The notes under the pieces are model-generated. The model saw only the letters and a program-made list of their open reading frames with translations. It made no database searches and was not told the DNA's origin. Shown piece by piece: positions 23,006-30,225 of a stretch of DNA of 35,391 nucleotides. The stretch is from Nemertoderma westbladi (lineage: Eukaryota; Xenacoelomorpha; Nemertodermatida; Nemertodermatidae), in NCBI GenBank assembly GCA_032718475.1, contig JAUCBJ010003850.1, positions 1 to 35,391 of the forward strand. The letters are read 5' to 3'. Position numbers and translations under genes: made by a program. Each line of letters starts with the position of its first letter. Positions within the stretch are counted from its first letter, which is position 1.

Positions 23006-23584
23006 TGTGACAGGATCCACCGAGGATCCCGGTTTATCTGGTTATCTGACTTACGCGTTCCCCGCCGTATGTGTATGAAAAGAGTTCTAGATTGTTGAGA
23101 GTTATTCCGACTTTGTTGTAAGATAATATATATAAAATGTAGAATTAACAAGTGAAGTATAAGCACGATTGTAGAATATAATTGTACCAGTAAAGCTGAA
23201 TTATGGATGACGGCAGTGAACGGTAATAAGAGTTCCCATTCTACCCTAACTAAAACTGACTGACTAAGTGAATGAAATTGGCACAAGAACCGGTAATATA
23301 TTGCACTGGTTGGCCGCGTTACATTACTCAGCGGATGCCTTCCCCCCATTGGCTAATAACTCACTTCTCACCCTCCCATCTCCCTGGGAGTGCTTCCCCC
23401 CCGCTGCTGTCTCTCTCTCCCTCCTGGAGGTGTAACCTCTGACCTCCTTTGTGTGTGTGTCCTTTGGGGTTTGTCGCCCCATTTTATTGGGGTGACACGA
23501 GGTTGATTGGTGATCAACCTCGTGCTTCCAATATTGCTTAAAACCAAGGTGTGGGCCTGGTTAGCGGAATTGAATACGCTAACA
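23006..23584 (-). repeat. 3' LTR (in element orientation), 579 bp
   Basis: Near-identical to 28821-29405. It contains a perfect hairpin cacgaggttgat-tggtg-atcaacctcgtg at 23496-23524 and a cccca-ttttat-tgggg stem just before it, which holds AATAAA on the minus strand. The outermost edge in element orientation carries gttagcg/cgctaac inverted around 9 bp. Confidence 0.95.
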
Positions 23585-23592
23585 CTCCCCCC

Positions 23593-23621
23593 ATGCTATC
23601 TTCCCGGTGAGAAGATAGCAT
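23593..23621. repeat. perfect hairpin adjoining the polypurine tract
   Basis: atgctatcttc (23593-23603) is inverted exactly as gaagatagcat (23611-23621) around a 7-bp loop. It lies immediately upstream of the polypurine tract in element orientation, so the transcript could fold right before the plus-strand priming site. Confidence 0.8.
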
Positions 23622-24275
23622 CCACCTCTAGTGTGCTACAATTCCGCTGGATCCCGATCTACTATCGGGTGTGGGGTGGGACTATTTTTCTCGGAGCCGG
23701 CTTTCGGGCCGCTCCCTATGGGTATGATATCGCTACCCTGTTTACCTGGCGTCCCGTGTCGGGCCGATCATGCGCTCCTTTCACACGACTTTTGTTTCCC
23801 CAACACTTTCGCCACTCTAACTCCACTCTATTCTCACCCTGACTCTCCCTACTTCTCCTCACTTCCGCCCTAACTCTCGGACCTCCCTGTCCCTCACTCA
23901 GCTTCTTACTCCTCCCCCCCCCCACACTTGAATTGCATCCGCACCCTCTCCGCACTACAACTCAACCCCTATCTCACCCACTCACTCCCGACGAGTCTCA
24001 CCCCCCTCCTGTGCCGTCGCACTCAAGAAGTGTGATGTCGTCCAATGTCTCGTCCGCAATAGTATTATAGTCTATTGGTCCCCAGTCCCAGTAGCTAATT
24101 GGAAAAAGGTTGTATGACTATAGTACTTACTTTGATTGTATTTACTTGCTAAACTAATAATGATTACTACGTATGTACATACTAATTGCACTTTTCAATT
24201 ATTTAGATTATTTGAATTTGTACTTAGGAGTTCGCACGTCTCGCGTGGTGCCTTCCAGGCATGTTACATCGAAGC
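23622..24275 (-). other. 3' untranslated region of the LTR element
   Basis: Sequence between the stop of the zinc-knuckle frame (24276) and the polypurine-tract hairpin. C/T-rich on the plus strand. Open frames seen here are antisense and unconvincing. No pol-type coding is present. Confidence 0.6.
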
Positions 24276-25436
24276 CTAGTTCGTTCCACCTGCCTTTGGG
24301 AACCACCTCAACTCTTTCCCTCTATCATCCTCCTCCCTTGGTCGTTTCCCGGCCGCTGCCACTTTCATCGCCCGCGGCACATGCTCCGCCAAGAAATCTC
24401 TGAACTCTCCTCTGTTCTGTGGCATCCACCTGTCCAAATACCTCTGCGTATTTATCACCTCGGCATACGACGCCGCCGTCGCCACTTCTTGGTAGGTAAA
24501 CGGAAGCCTCCGTTTGATAATCTCCATGTAGGCCTCCTGATTGATGTTAAAGAAGCCCCACCGGAACTCCTGGGCCTTCATACGTTGCCGAGTCATGGCC
24601 CCGACGTCGGCCCACTCCTCGAAGATCCTAAACTTCTCTTCGTCGTCCATCCAGTCGCACTGGCGTCCGTAGTGTCCCCGAAAGTTGCACTTCGAACACC
24701 GGTTGTGCAACCGTGGACACGCCCCCATCCTGTGGCTCGACTCGCGGCAGTAGAGACAACTAGTCCCTTTCTGGAACCGGTACAAACAGCTCCTTTTCTG
24801 GTGGGTCTGTCTCCCACAGTAGTCACAGCCGAGCACCAATGTCTCCCGCCCCACATCGTCTTTCGTCCCAAGCGATCTCCGCGGTCTGTGGAGTCGCTGG
24901 TAAGCGAACTTCCGGACGTTAGCGTCCCTGTCTACGTCGATCTCCTCGCCCCTCCCGGGCATCGTCTCCCCGAATACTACCCGTGGTGCTGTCCCCGGTT
25001 GCTCGCCCAACCTGATAGTGCTCCCCGCGAAATCCATCGCCGGCTCCTCATGCACCCAGGCCCGCTTGCCGGGTCTATCCCAGAAGGCCCTCGCCCCACT
25101 GGCCGTCACCACCCTCCCGCCAACCCAGTCTGTGTCCGAGTGGCCGATCCTCCCGATGGGCGGCATCTCTCCGAACTCGTCGTCGTCCTCATCCTCCTCT
25201 GGGAGTGGCTCCAACCCCGGTTTCCCGGTGGACCCACTGTGTCCCTTCCCTCCTTGGCTCTCGCCCGTAACTTTCCATCCTTCCAGCTCCCCTAGCCTCC
25301 TTAGCGGCTGGTCGCCCTCGGCGCCCGCTGGTATGGGCGTCGCCTGCAATCCCGAGTCGACTGTTTCAGTGATCCCACCGTCCATCCCAATTCTCGCCCT
25401 AGAGACTCCCCCGAACTCCCTGACAATGTCCAACAA
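24276..25436 (-). CDS. Gag-like nucleocapsid region with three CCHC zinc knuckles
   Basis: A 386-codon open frame with no ATG at its head; it continues a frame from upstream that is broken by a one-base shift near 25445. An acidic linker (about residues 79-90) is followed by three perfect CX2CX4HX4C knuckles at about residues 204-217 (CDYCGRQTHQKRSC), 227-240 (CLYCRESSHRMGAC) and 247-260 (CSKCNFRGHYGRQC). Such knuckles bind RNA in Gag nucleocapsids. The ~120-residue tail (including QEAYMEIIKRRLPFTYQEVA) is followed by a stop and then non-coding DNA, where other LTR elements would carry pol. An equally long antisense frame at 24261-25295 is a shadow of high GC. I recognise the knuckles only, not a known family for the rest. 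Confidence 0.8.
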   Translation of the reverse strand: MLDIVREFGGVSRARIGMDGGITETVDSGLQATPIPAGAEGDQPLRRLGELEGWKVTGESQGGKGHSGSTGKPGLEPLPEEDEDDDEFGEMPPIGRIGHSDTDWVGGRVVTASGARAFWDRPGKRAWVHEEPAMDFAGSTIRLGEQPGTAPRVVFGETMPGRGEEIDVDRDANVRKFAYQRLHRPRRSLGTKDDVGRETLVLGCDYCGRQTHQKRSCLYRFQKGTSCLYCRESSHRMGACPRLHNRCSKCNFRGHYGRQCDWMDDEEKFRIFEEWADVGAMTRQRMKAQEFRWGFFNINQEAYMEIIKRRLPFTYQEVATAASYAEVINTQRYLDRWMPQNRGEFRDFLAEHVPRAMKVAAAGKRPREEDDRGKELRWFPKAGGTN

Positions 25437-25540
25437 AGTTTGTCTAAGGCCGCCTGTTCCTCGAAGCCGTAGCTCTGTGCCCTAGCTTCCTCCTCCCTTT
25501 CCTCTGCTTCTCTCCTCTCCTGTCTAGCGATTTCTTCCAA
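25301..25540 (-). pseudogene. bridging frame of the Gag-like protein (between two one-base breaks)
   Basis: An alternate minus frame whose useful part is about 25540-25445. It is Glu/Arg-rich (EEIARQERREAEEREEEARA) and links the preceding frame (ending ...MDWSDW) to the knuckle frame (starting near LLDIVREFGG). Both junctions need a -1 shift. I infer two one-base deletions, or unusual frameshifting, in one original Gag frame. Confidence 0.6.
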
Positions 25541-26304
25541 TCACTCCAGTCCATCGGTTTGTGACACACGAGCCCCATTAGCTGGCCCATTGCCACCGAC
25601 CCACAATGTCCTGTGTTCTCCACTAGTCCCAACCTGCCTGGTGCTGTCATAGCCATATAGACCGTCTGCATATCCAGAAGGTTGGGGGTGTCCGGACCGA
25701 TGATTCTCTCCGCATCGTCGCGAATCGCCGATCCCACTTTTGTCATCAACTTCTCTCTCACTAGGGTTTGCACCGCCTTCGGCAACCGGTTCAACTTCGG
25801 CCCGTCCTTCTTTCCATACGTTCCTAGATCGAATAGGAATATACCCCCATTTGGCGCGGCCAAATGTAGGAGTATGGTTCTGGCTGACCCCGCCGATCCT
25901 CTGCTCGAACCCTCCTCGTCTTCCACGGTCCCCTCATCGTCTAGGACCATGTATCCTTCTCTGCTGACGGACTCTACGAACCTCTTCCAATCTTTCCTCG
26001 GTGGCTCTCTCGCGTACTTCGGAATCCCGAACTTCGCCTCATCTCCTTTCACCACGTAGTGGAAATGCTCGAAGATTGCGTTGTCCAGCGACGGCGTCCC
26101 GTAGGTCCCAACCAGCCGCTGTTCGTGCACCTCCCTGAAATGGTCTTGTAGCGCTCGCGCTCCGTGACCTCTCTCTAACCGCTCGTAGTATCCCCTTGTC
26201 TTCTCTTCCGGATGCCTCTTGGTGAAATCCACCAGTATCTCCTTTCCTCCTGACTCCGCCTTTCTCTTCCTGATCAGTTTCCCCGCCATTCCAAACTCTC
26301 TCAC
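25444..26304 (-). CDS. Gag-like protein, second open segment (possible capsid region)
   Basis: A 286-codon frame; the first ATG is at 26289, after a GTG at 26304. It encodes a basic start (MAGKLIRKRKAES), a globular-looking stretch (DNAIFEHFHYVVKGDEAKFG, LNRLPKAVQTLVREKLM, NLLDMQTVYMAMTAPGRLGL) and ends by running out of frame near 25540. A helical, Leu/Ala-rich segment ahead of zinc knuckles is where capsid lies in Gag, but I do not recognise a family by sequence. The frame is separated from the upstream open segment by 284 bp with stops. Confidence 0.6.
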   Translation of the reverse strand: MREFGMAGKLIRKRKAESGGKEILVDFTKRHPEEKTRGYYERLERGHGARALQDHFREVHEQRLVGTYGTPSLDNAIFEHFHYVVKGDEAKFGIPKYAREPPRKDWKRFVESVSREGYMVLDDEGTVEDEEGSSRGSAGSARTILLHLAAPNGGIFLFDLGTYGKKDGPKLNRLPKAVQTLVREKLMTKVGSAIRDDAERIIGPDTPNLLDMQTVYMAMTAPGRLGLVENTGHCGSVAMGQLMGLVCHKPMDWSDWKKSLDRRGEKQRKGRRKLGHRATASRNRRP

Positions 26305-26588
26305 TCACTCACCTGTAAGGTGGTGCCTTGCCAAGGCGCAGTACAGATGAGTGATAAGTTTAAGATGGTCTGTACAGTTCGACAATGGCCTATTTCCTAC
26401 TTAATTTTGAGTTATAGCCTAATTTTTCCTATTTAATTTCTAAAACTGTCAAATTGTACCCTAAATTACAATTTTGTCCGTTACTTTAATTATGTTCCAG
26501 AATTTTCTTTCTACTGATTCCATCATTTATCTAATTTTCTAATTCTTATCTTATTTTAATTTAATCGTACTGTGCTACTACTTACTTA
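26305..26588 (-). other. non-coding gap between two Gag-like segments
   Basis: 284 bp, AT-rich at 26380-26580, separating the Asn-rich/20-residue repeat frame from the second Gag-like frame. On the minus strand a ccttacag sequence sits immediately before the second frame, so it could be a splice acceptor; this is not tested. Confidence 0.4.
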
Positions 26589-27350
26589 TTATCCCCACTC
26601 GCCACCTATTACTTCACTATCTCTCACTTCACCTCCACACCCCTCTCCAGTCGACACACTAACCCTACTGCGGCTGGGTCTATTCACCCCCGCCTCTCCC
26701 TCTGCTACTGTGTGGCCTACCAGGCCCTCCACTTCCTGCCTACTAACCACGTGGCCTACCAGGCCCTCACTGGGTTGATTCAACCCCGCCACCTCCTGCC
26801 TACTAACTACGCGGCCTACCAGGCCCTCACTGGGTTGACTCAACCCCGCCACTTTCTGCCTACTAACTACGCGGCCTACCAGGCCCTCACTGGGTTGACT
26901 CAACCCCGCCACTTCCTGCCTACTAACTACGTGGCCTACCAGGCACACATTGGGGTTTCTCATCCCTGCCTCTCCCTCTGTTACTGTGTGGCCTACCAGG
27001 CCCTCATTTGCCGGGCTATGCACGTCCGCCACGCTCATATTAATAGCACCATCCCCAATATTATCTGTTAAGTCAATTAAATCTTCCAAATCAATCAAAT
27101 TATTTTGCACGCCTAAATTAGAAACGGAATTATTTTGTTCGTTCGAAATAAGATTATTTGAATTATTTTGCGTATTTGTATTATTTGAATTATTTTGCGT
27201 ATTTATATTATTTGAATTATTTTGTAAATTTAGATTTAGATTATTTGAATTAGGACTATTCGGATTATTCGGATTATTTCTATTTAAATTTAAATTACTA
27301 CTACTAGGTAAAATATTTCCTGCAATAAAAGTTTGGTTAGAATTATCCAA
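26589..27350 (-). CDS. Asn-rich protein with 20-residue tandem repeats, LTR element internal frame
   Basis: A 253-codon frame that is open upstream to the poly-G tract (27394-27415). It therefore looks like the continuation of the coiled-coil frame after a homopolymer length change. The first ~75 residues are Asn/Leu/Ser low complexity (NNSNNINTQNNSNNTNTQNN). The C-terminal part carries about four tandem ~20-residue repeats of the type GLVGRVVSRQ-VAGLSQPSE, matching a 60-bp DNA repeat at 26712-27005. Function unknown. The AT-rich Asn tract contrasts with the GC-rich sequence on each side. Confidence 0.6.
   Translation of the reverse strand: MDNSNQTFIAGNILPSSSNLNLNRNNPNNPNSPNSNNLNLNLQNNSNNINTQNNSNNTNTQNNSNNLISNEQNNSVSNLGVQNNLIDLEDLIDLTDNIGDGAINMSVADVHSPANEGLVGHTVTEGEAGMRNPNVCLVGHVVSRQEVAGLSQPSEGLVGRVVSRQKVAGLSQPSEGLVGRVVSRQEVAGLNQPSEGLVGHVVSRQEVEGLVGHTVAEGEAGVNRPSRSRVSVSTGEGCGGEVRDSEVIGGEWG
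26712..27005. repeat. 60-bp coding minisatellite
   Basis: Units begin with gtggcctaccaggccctc or gcggcctaccaggccctc at 26751, 26811, 26871 and 26931, spaced exactly 60 bp, plus partial units at 26712 and 26988. The period is a multiple of three, so the frame of the encoded protein is kept. Confidence 0.9.
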
Positions 27351-27376
27351 TACGGTACTATTAATATTAACGTTAT

Positions 27377-28291
27377 CTACTGTATTATTATTACCCCCCC
27401 CCCCCCCCCCCCCCCGCCCGTATGGTCACACCAGTCTTGGGTCTGTCGTGCGGTCCCTGTAAGTGGGGTATTAATAAACGTTTCCACAGCCCTTGGCTCC
27501 TCGTAAATACTCGAGCCAGTCTTGCTCTCTGACAATCCCATCTGCGCTAGTTCCAGTCTGCGCTTCTGTTTGGCTTGATACTGAATAAGCCCCCTTAGGC
27601 GGGCATGCAAATCATCCCGCACACGCTTCCCCGTTGCCTCTCTTTCCAGATCCTCCCGCGCACTCTGGTCGGCTAGTTCCGCCTCTCTCGCAACTCTCTC
27701 CAGTCGTCTCACCTCGCGCTCTTTTCGCTCGCTCTGCTCTCTCGCCTCACGCTCCTCACGCCTATTCTGCTCTCTCACCTCGCGCTCTTCTTGCTCCTTC
27801 CTTTCTATCCTCCCTATTTCCTCGCACTCCTTAAAGCTTCTCGCGACCTTCTCGGCCCTCTCTCTGTTCACTCTAACCAGTTCTTTCTCCTTCTCTAATA
27901 ACGCACTCCCTTCCTCTAACTGTCTCTCTAGTTCTCTCTGGTCTAGCGCCGCCAGATCGAGCTGGCACGCCAGATCTATTTCCCTCACCCGTCTTTCTTT
28001 TGCGGAGGATGTAGCAGACTTATCGGTCGCGACGGACTCCCGTCGCCTTCCCGTCCTACTAACTTTCCCCCTCCTACCGGAATTTTCTCCGACTGACGAG
28101 ACCGAATCCTCAGGGTTAACCTCGGATTCGCTCTCCTGCGGTCTCCTCCAACCCACTAATTTTACTCCCCGGGCATCGACTAAGTATGGCCCTATGTACA
28201 CTACGCTAGGTTCCATACCCCTACATTCCCATAGTTCGAACAGTTCGCTGGCAACCCCTCTCGCTCTCTCATCGGCTAGTTCTCCCTGCAA
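27377..28291 (-). CDS. coiled-coil Gag-like protein, first large segment of the LTR element
   Basis: A 304-codon frame, open from about 28306. It begins near GELADERARGVASELFELWE, has an acidic/Ser-rich linker, then a long Glu/Arg heptad-like coiled coil (about residues 100-240, for example EKEKELVRVNRERAEKVA). It ends by entering a 22-base homopolymer of G (C on the plus strand, 27394-27415). The start at 28291 is a TTG, so it is probably not an independent gene but the continuation of the upstream frame via a -1 shift in the ~30-bp overlap. Not recognised as a known family. Confidence 0.6.
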   Translation of the reverse strand: MQGELADERARGVASELFELWECRGMEPSVVYIGPYLVDARGVKLVGWRRPQESESEVNPEDSVSSVGENSGRRGKVSRTGRRRESVATDKSATSSAKERRVREIDLACQLDLAALDQRELERQLEEGSALLEKEKELVRVNRERAEKVARSFKECEEIGRIERKEQEEREVREQNRREEREAREQSERKEREVRRLERVAREAELADQSAREDLEREATGKRVRDDLHARLRGLIQYQAKQKRRLELAQMGLSESKTGSSIYEEPRAVETFINTPLTGTARQTQDWCDHTGGGGGGGGVIIIQ

Positions 28292-28767
28292 AAATGCATT
28301 AGGTAATCAAAATGTCTGTTCGACTCACCTAGCCGCTTCTTTAACTTCACCTCGTCTATCTTCGCCCCTCCTTTGGCCTCTCTCAGCTGCTTCCGGGTCG
28401 CGGCGTAGGCTCGTCGGAGCCGTTCGCTGATGCCGACGTCCTCGTCGCCGACATCTCCTTTATCCCTCCGGGTCCGGCGTCGTACTGGCGGCCCCACTGT
28501 CGCCGTTCCGGTGGGCCATCCGTCGCCCTCGGCCTGTGGCTGGCCGGCGACATCGTCACGTCGACCGCCGCTGTGTGTCGTCTCGTCTCTCTCCTCTCCC
28601 GACTCATCCTCTCGTTGTAGACGGCCCCCCTCCTCTTGGATTGCTGGATCGCCTGTGGCCGACGAACCCGGCGTCGTGGGTCGGTACCGTCGCGTCGCGG
28701 CCTCGCGGATCGTTAGGTCTTTATCATCGTCCGGGGTCCGCGGCGGTGTCGTTTCTCTTTCACTCAT
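28276..28767 (-). CDS. N-terminal Gag-like open frame, LTR element
   Basis: A 163-codon frame whose ATG lies 53 nt after the 5' LTR edge (28820), the expected place for the first element gene. It starts MSERETTPPRTPDDDKDL and is rich in Arg, Asp, Glu, Thr and Pro (disordered). A short Lys/Arg-rich helix (about residues 115-150) follows. It ends at 28276, overlapping the next frame by ~30 nt, the two being related by a -1 shift near a run of five T. A good GT donor context (ctaggtgagt on the minus strand, near 28330) and a tttttgcag acceptor 43 nt later are present, but splicing them does not restore the next frame. Confidence 0.65.
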   Translation of the reverse strand: MSERETTPPRTPDDDKDLTIREAATRRYRPTTPGSSATGDPAIQEEGGRLQREDESGEERDETTHSGGRRDDVAGQPQAEGDGWPTGTATVGPPVRRRTRRDKGDVGDEDVGISERLRRAYAATRKQLREAKGGAKIDEVKLKKRLGESNRHFDYLMHFCREN

Positions 28768-28820
28768 CTTTGTCTGGCTGACTTGTCAGTTTCTAGCAGG
28801 CAACAATCGGTTCTTATTAC

Positions 28821-29405
28821 TGTGACGGGATCCACCGAGGATCCCGGTTTATCTGGTTATCTGACTTACGCGTTCCCCGCCATATGTGTATGAAAAGAGT
28901 TCTAGATTGTTGAGAGTTATTCCGACTTTGTTGTAAGATGATATATATAAAATGTAGAATTAACAAGTGAAGTATAAGCACGATTGTAGAATATAATTGT
29001 ACCGGTAAAGCTGAATTATTATGGATGACGGCAGTGAATGGTAATAAGAGTTCCCGTTCTACCCTAACTAAAACTGACTGACTAAGTGAATGAAATTGGC
29101 ACAAGAACCGGTAATATATTGCACTGGTTGGCCGCATTACATTACTCAGCGGATGCCTTCCCCCCATTGGCTAATAACTCACTTCTCACCCTCCCATCTC
29201 CCTGGGAGTGCTTCCCCCCCGCTGCTGTCTCTCTCTCCCTCCCGGAGGTGTAACCTCTGACCTCCTTTGTGTGTGTGTCCTTTGGGGTTTGTCGCCCCAT
29301 TTTATTGGGGTGACACGAGGTTGATTGGTGATCAACCTCGTGCTTCCAATATTGCTTAAAACCAACTTTGTGTGTGCCTGGTTAGCGGAATTGAATACGC
29401 TAACA
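28821..29405 (-). repeat. 5' LTR (in element orientation), 585 bp
   Basis: Direct repeat of 23006-23584; the eight substitutions I can see are all transitions, with a 3-bp (tta) indel and a small complex indel near the outer edge. On the minus strand it contains an AGCCAATGGGG box (about 29165), two TATA-like stretches (about 29112-29120 and 28940-28948) and AATAAA (29307-29302) inside a small stem. The same cacgaggttgat hairpin lies at 29314-29342. Which TATA-like box is used is not decidable from sequence. Confidence 0.95.
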
Positions 29406-29410
29406 AGAGG

Positions 29411-30077
29411 ACTCATTGTTACAGTGGACACTTTGCCCTAATAGACCGTTTTTCCTGCTGGTCATGCACCCGCAGTTATTGTCTGGTATTATTGTCTGAT
29501 ACAGTGGTTGGCAATGACGCTGTATTACCAGGTTCATTTTTTAATCGATTCGAGCAAATATTGTAGCGAAAAGTTGACATTCAATTCCAGTTTGCTTTCG
29601 GGATGCCAATCAATAAAAGTTTTCCACTGTTATCTGCCTATTTATGGAGGCAAGCTGGCCGATTTAATTAGGATCCTGTGGAGCCCTTAGTAATCTATTA
29701 AATGATTGACGTCATAATAAGAATGATGTTAAGGATTACTCAGCCTATTTATTTAAATAATTAGAACGCTACACAGCACTTCCATGTGCCAAAAAATAAT
29801 GCACTAATTGGTTCATATGTATCTCTGAATTCTTTCATTATCACAATATAACATTATTATGTATATTGCCTATTGATTTATTTTCCTAATCAAAACAGAG
29901 TGGATTTTATGTTGTTTTCAGATTTTACTGGCGAAAACATAAAGCTACGTCATGGATAATTTAAGTCAATATCCCTCACCATATAGGAAAATTAACTTTC
30001 TCTTAAAAAATTATATAAATTCAAAATTATGGAAAATTAATTTCGTAGTTATTAATATATTTATTATAAACCAGTAC
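29411..30077. other. intron segment after the LTR element, no gene seen
   Basis: Host intron resumes at the right AGAGG duplication (29406-29410). AT-rich with no coding signal up to the donor of the LNS4 exon. Confidence 0.6.
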
Positions 30078-30225
30078 CTGGCTTCTTGATAATTTCATCA
30101 ATCTCAATAGAAACGTGTTGTCCTTCTCTCTCAACAGTAACTGTATGCCATTCATTATCAATAAAACCAGAGCCAGCGTAGAATTCCTCAGAACCGCCAT
30201 TCCCGAAGTGGATGGATAGTTTCAT
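30078..30225 (-). CDS. NRXN: neurexin exon: part of LNS4
   Basis: A 148-bp exon with acceptor gttattcag and donor gtactg. It starts in phase 0 and leaves one base that completes a Gly with the next exon. The translation is MKLSIHFGNGGSEEFYAGSG, FIDNEWHTVTVEREGQHVSI, EIDEIIKKP. It aligns with vertebrate LNS4 (VKLTVNL, ETLFAGYNLNDNEWHTVRVV, LKLTVDD, from memory). The DNEWHTV motif is typical of neurexin LNS domains. The segment that carries two cysteines in vertebrates between the first strands is missing here. This is the most upstream exon I can find; the next lies beyond 35391 or is too short to recognise. Confidence 0.9.

Larger units (their letters stand above)
23006..29405 (-). mobile_element. 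6.4-kb gag-only LTR retrotransposon with intact LTRs and target duplication
   Basis: Two direct LTRs (23006-23584 and 28821-29405), beginning TGTGAC and ending GCTAACA on the plus strand, flank a 5.2-kb internal region. The 5-bp sequence AGAGG abuts both outer ends (23001-23005, 29406-29410). A purine run (atggggggag on the minus strand, next to 23584) is a polypurine tract, setting the coding orientation to minus. The minus-strand reading frames are Gag-like with three CCHC knuckles. I see no protease, reverse transcriptase, RNase H or integrase motif. No convincing TGG-starting primer-binding site follows the 5' LTR (28820 downward). LTRs differ by about eight substitutions and two small indels, so insertion is fairly recent. 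The element is GC-rich compared with the host intron. Confidence 0.9.

Noticed and set aside
24261-25295. 344-codon plus-strand open frame
   Set aside because: It is antisense to the zinc-knuckle frame in GC-rich DNA; the minus frame has three perfect CCHC motifs and the correct element orientation.
28284-28334. 43-bp spliced intron in the first Gag-like frame (gtgagt...tttttgcag)
   Set aside because: Splice signals look good, but joining them leads to an early stop and does not reach the next frame.
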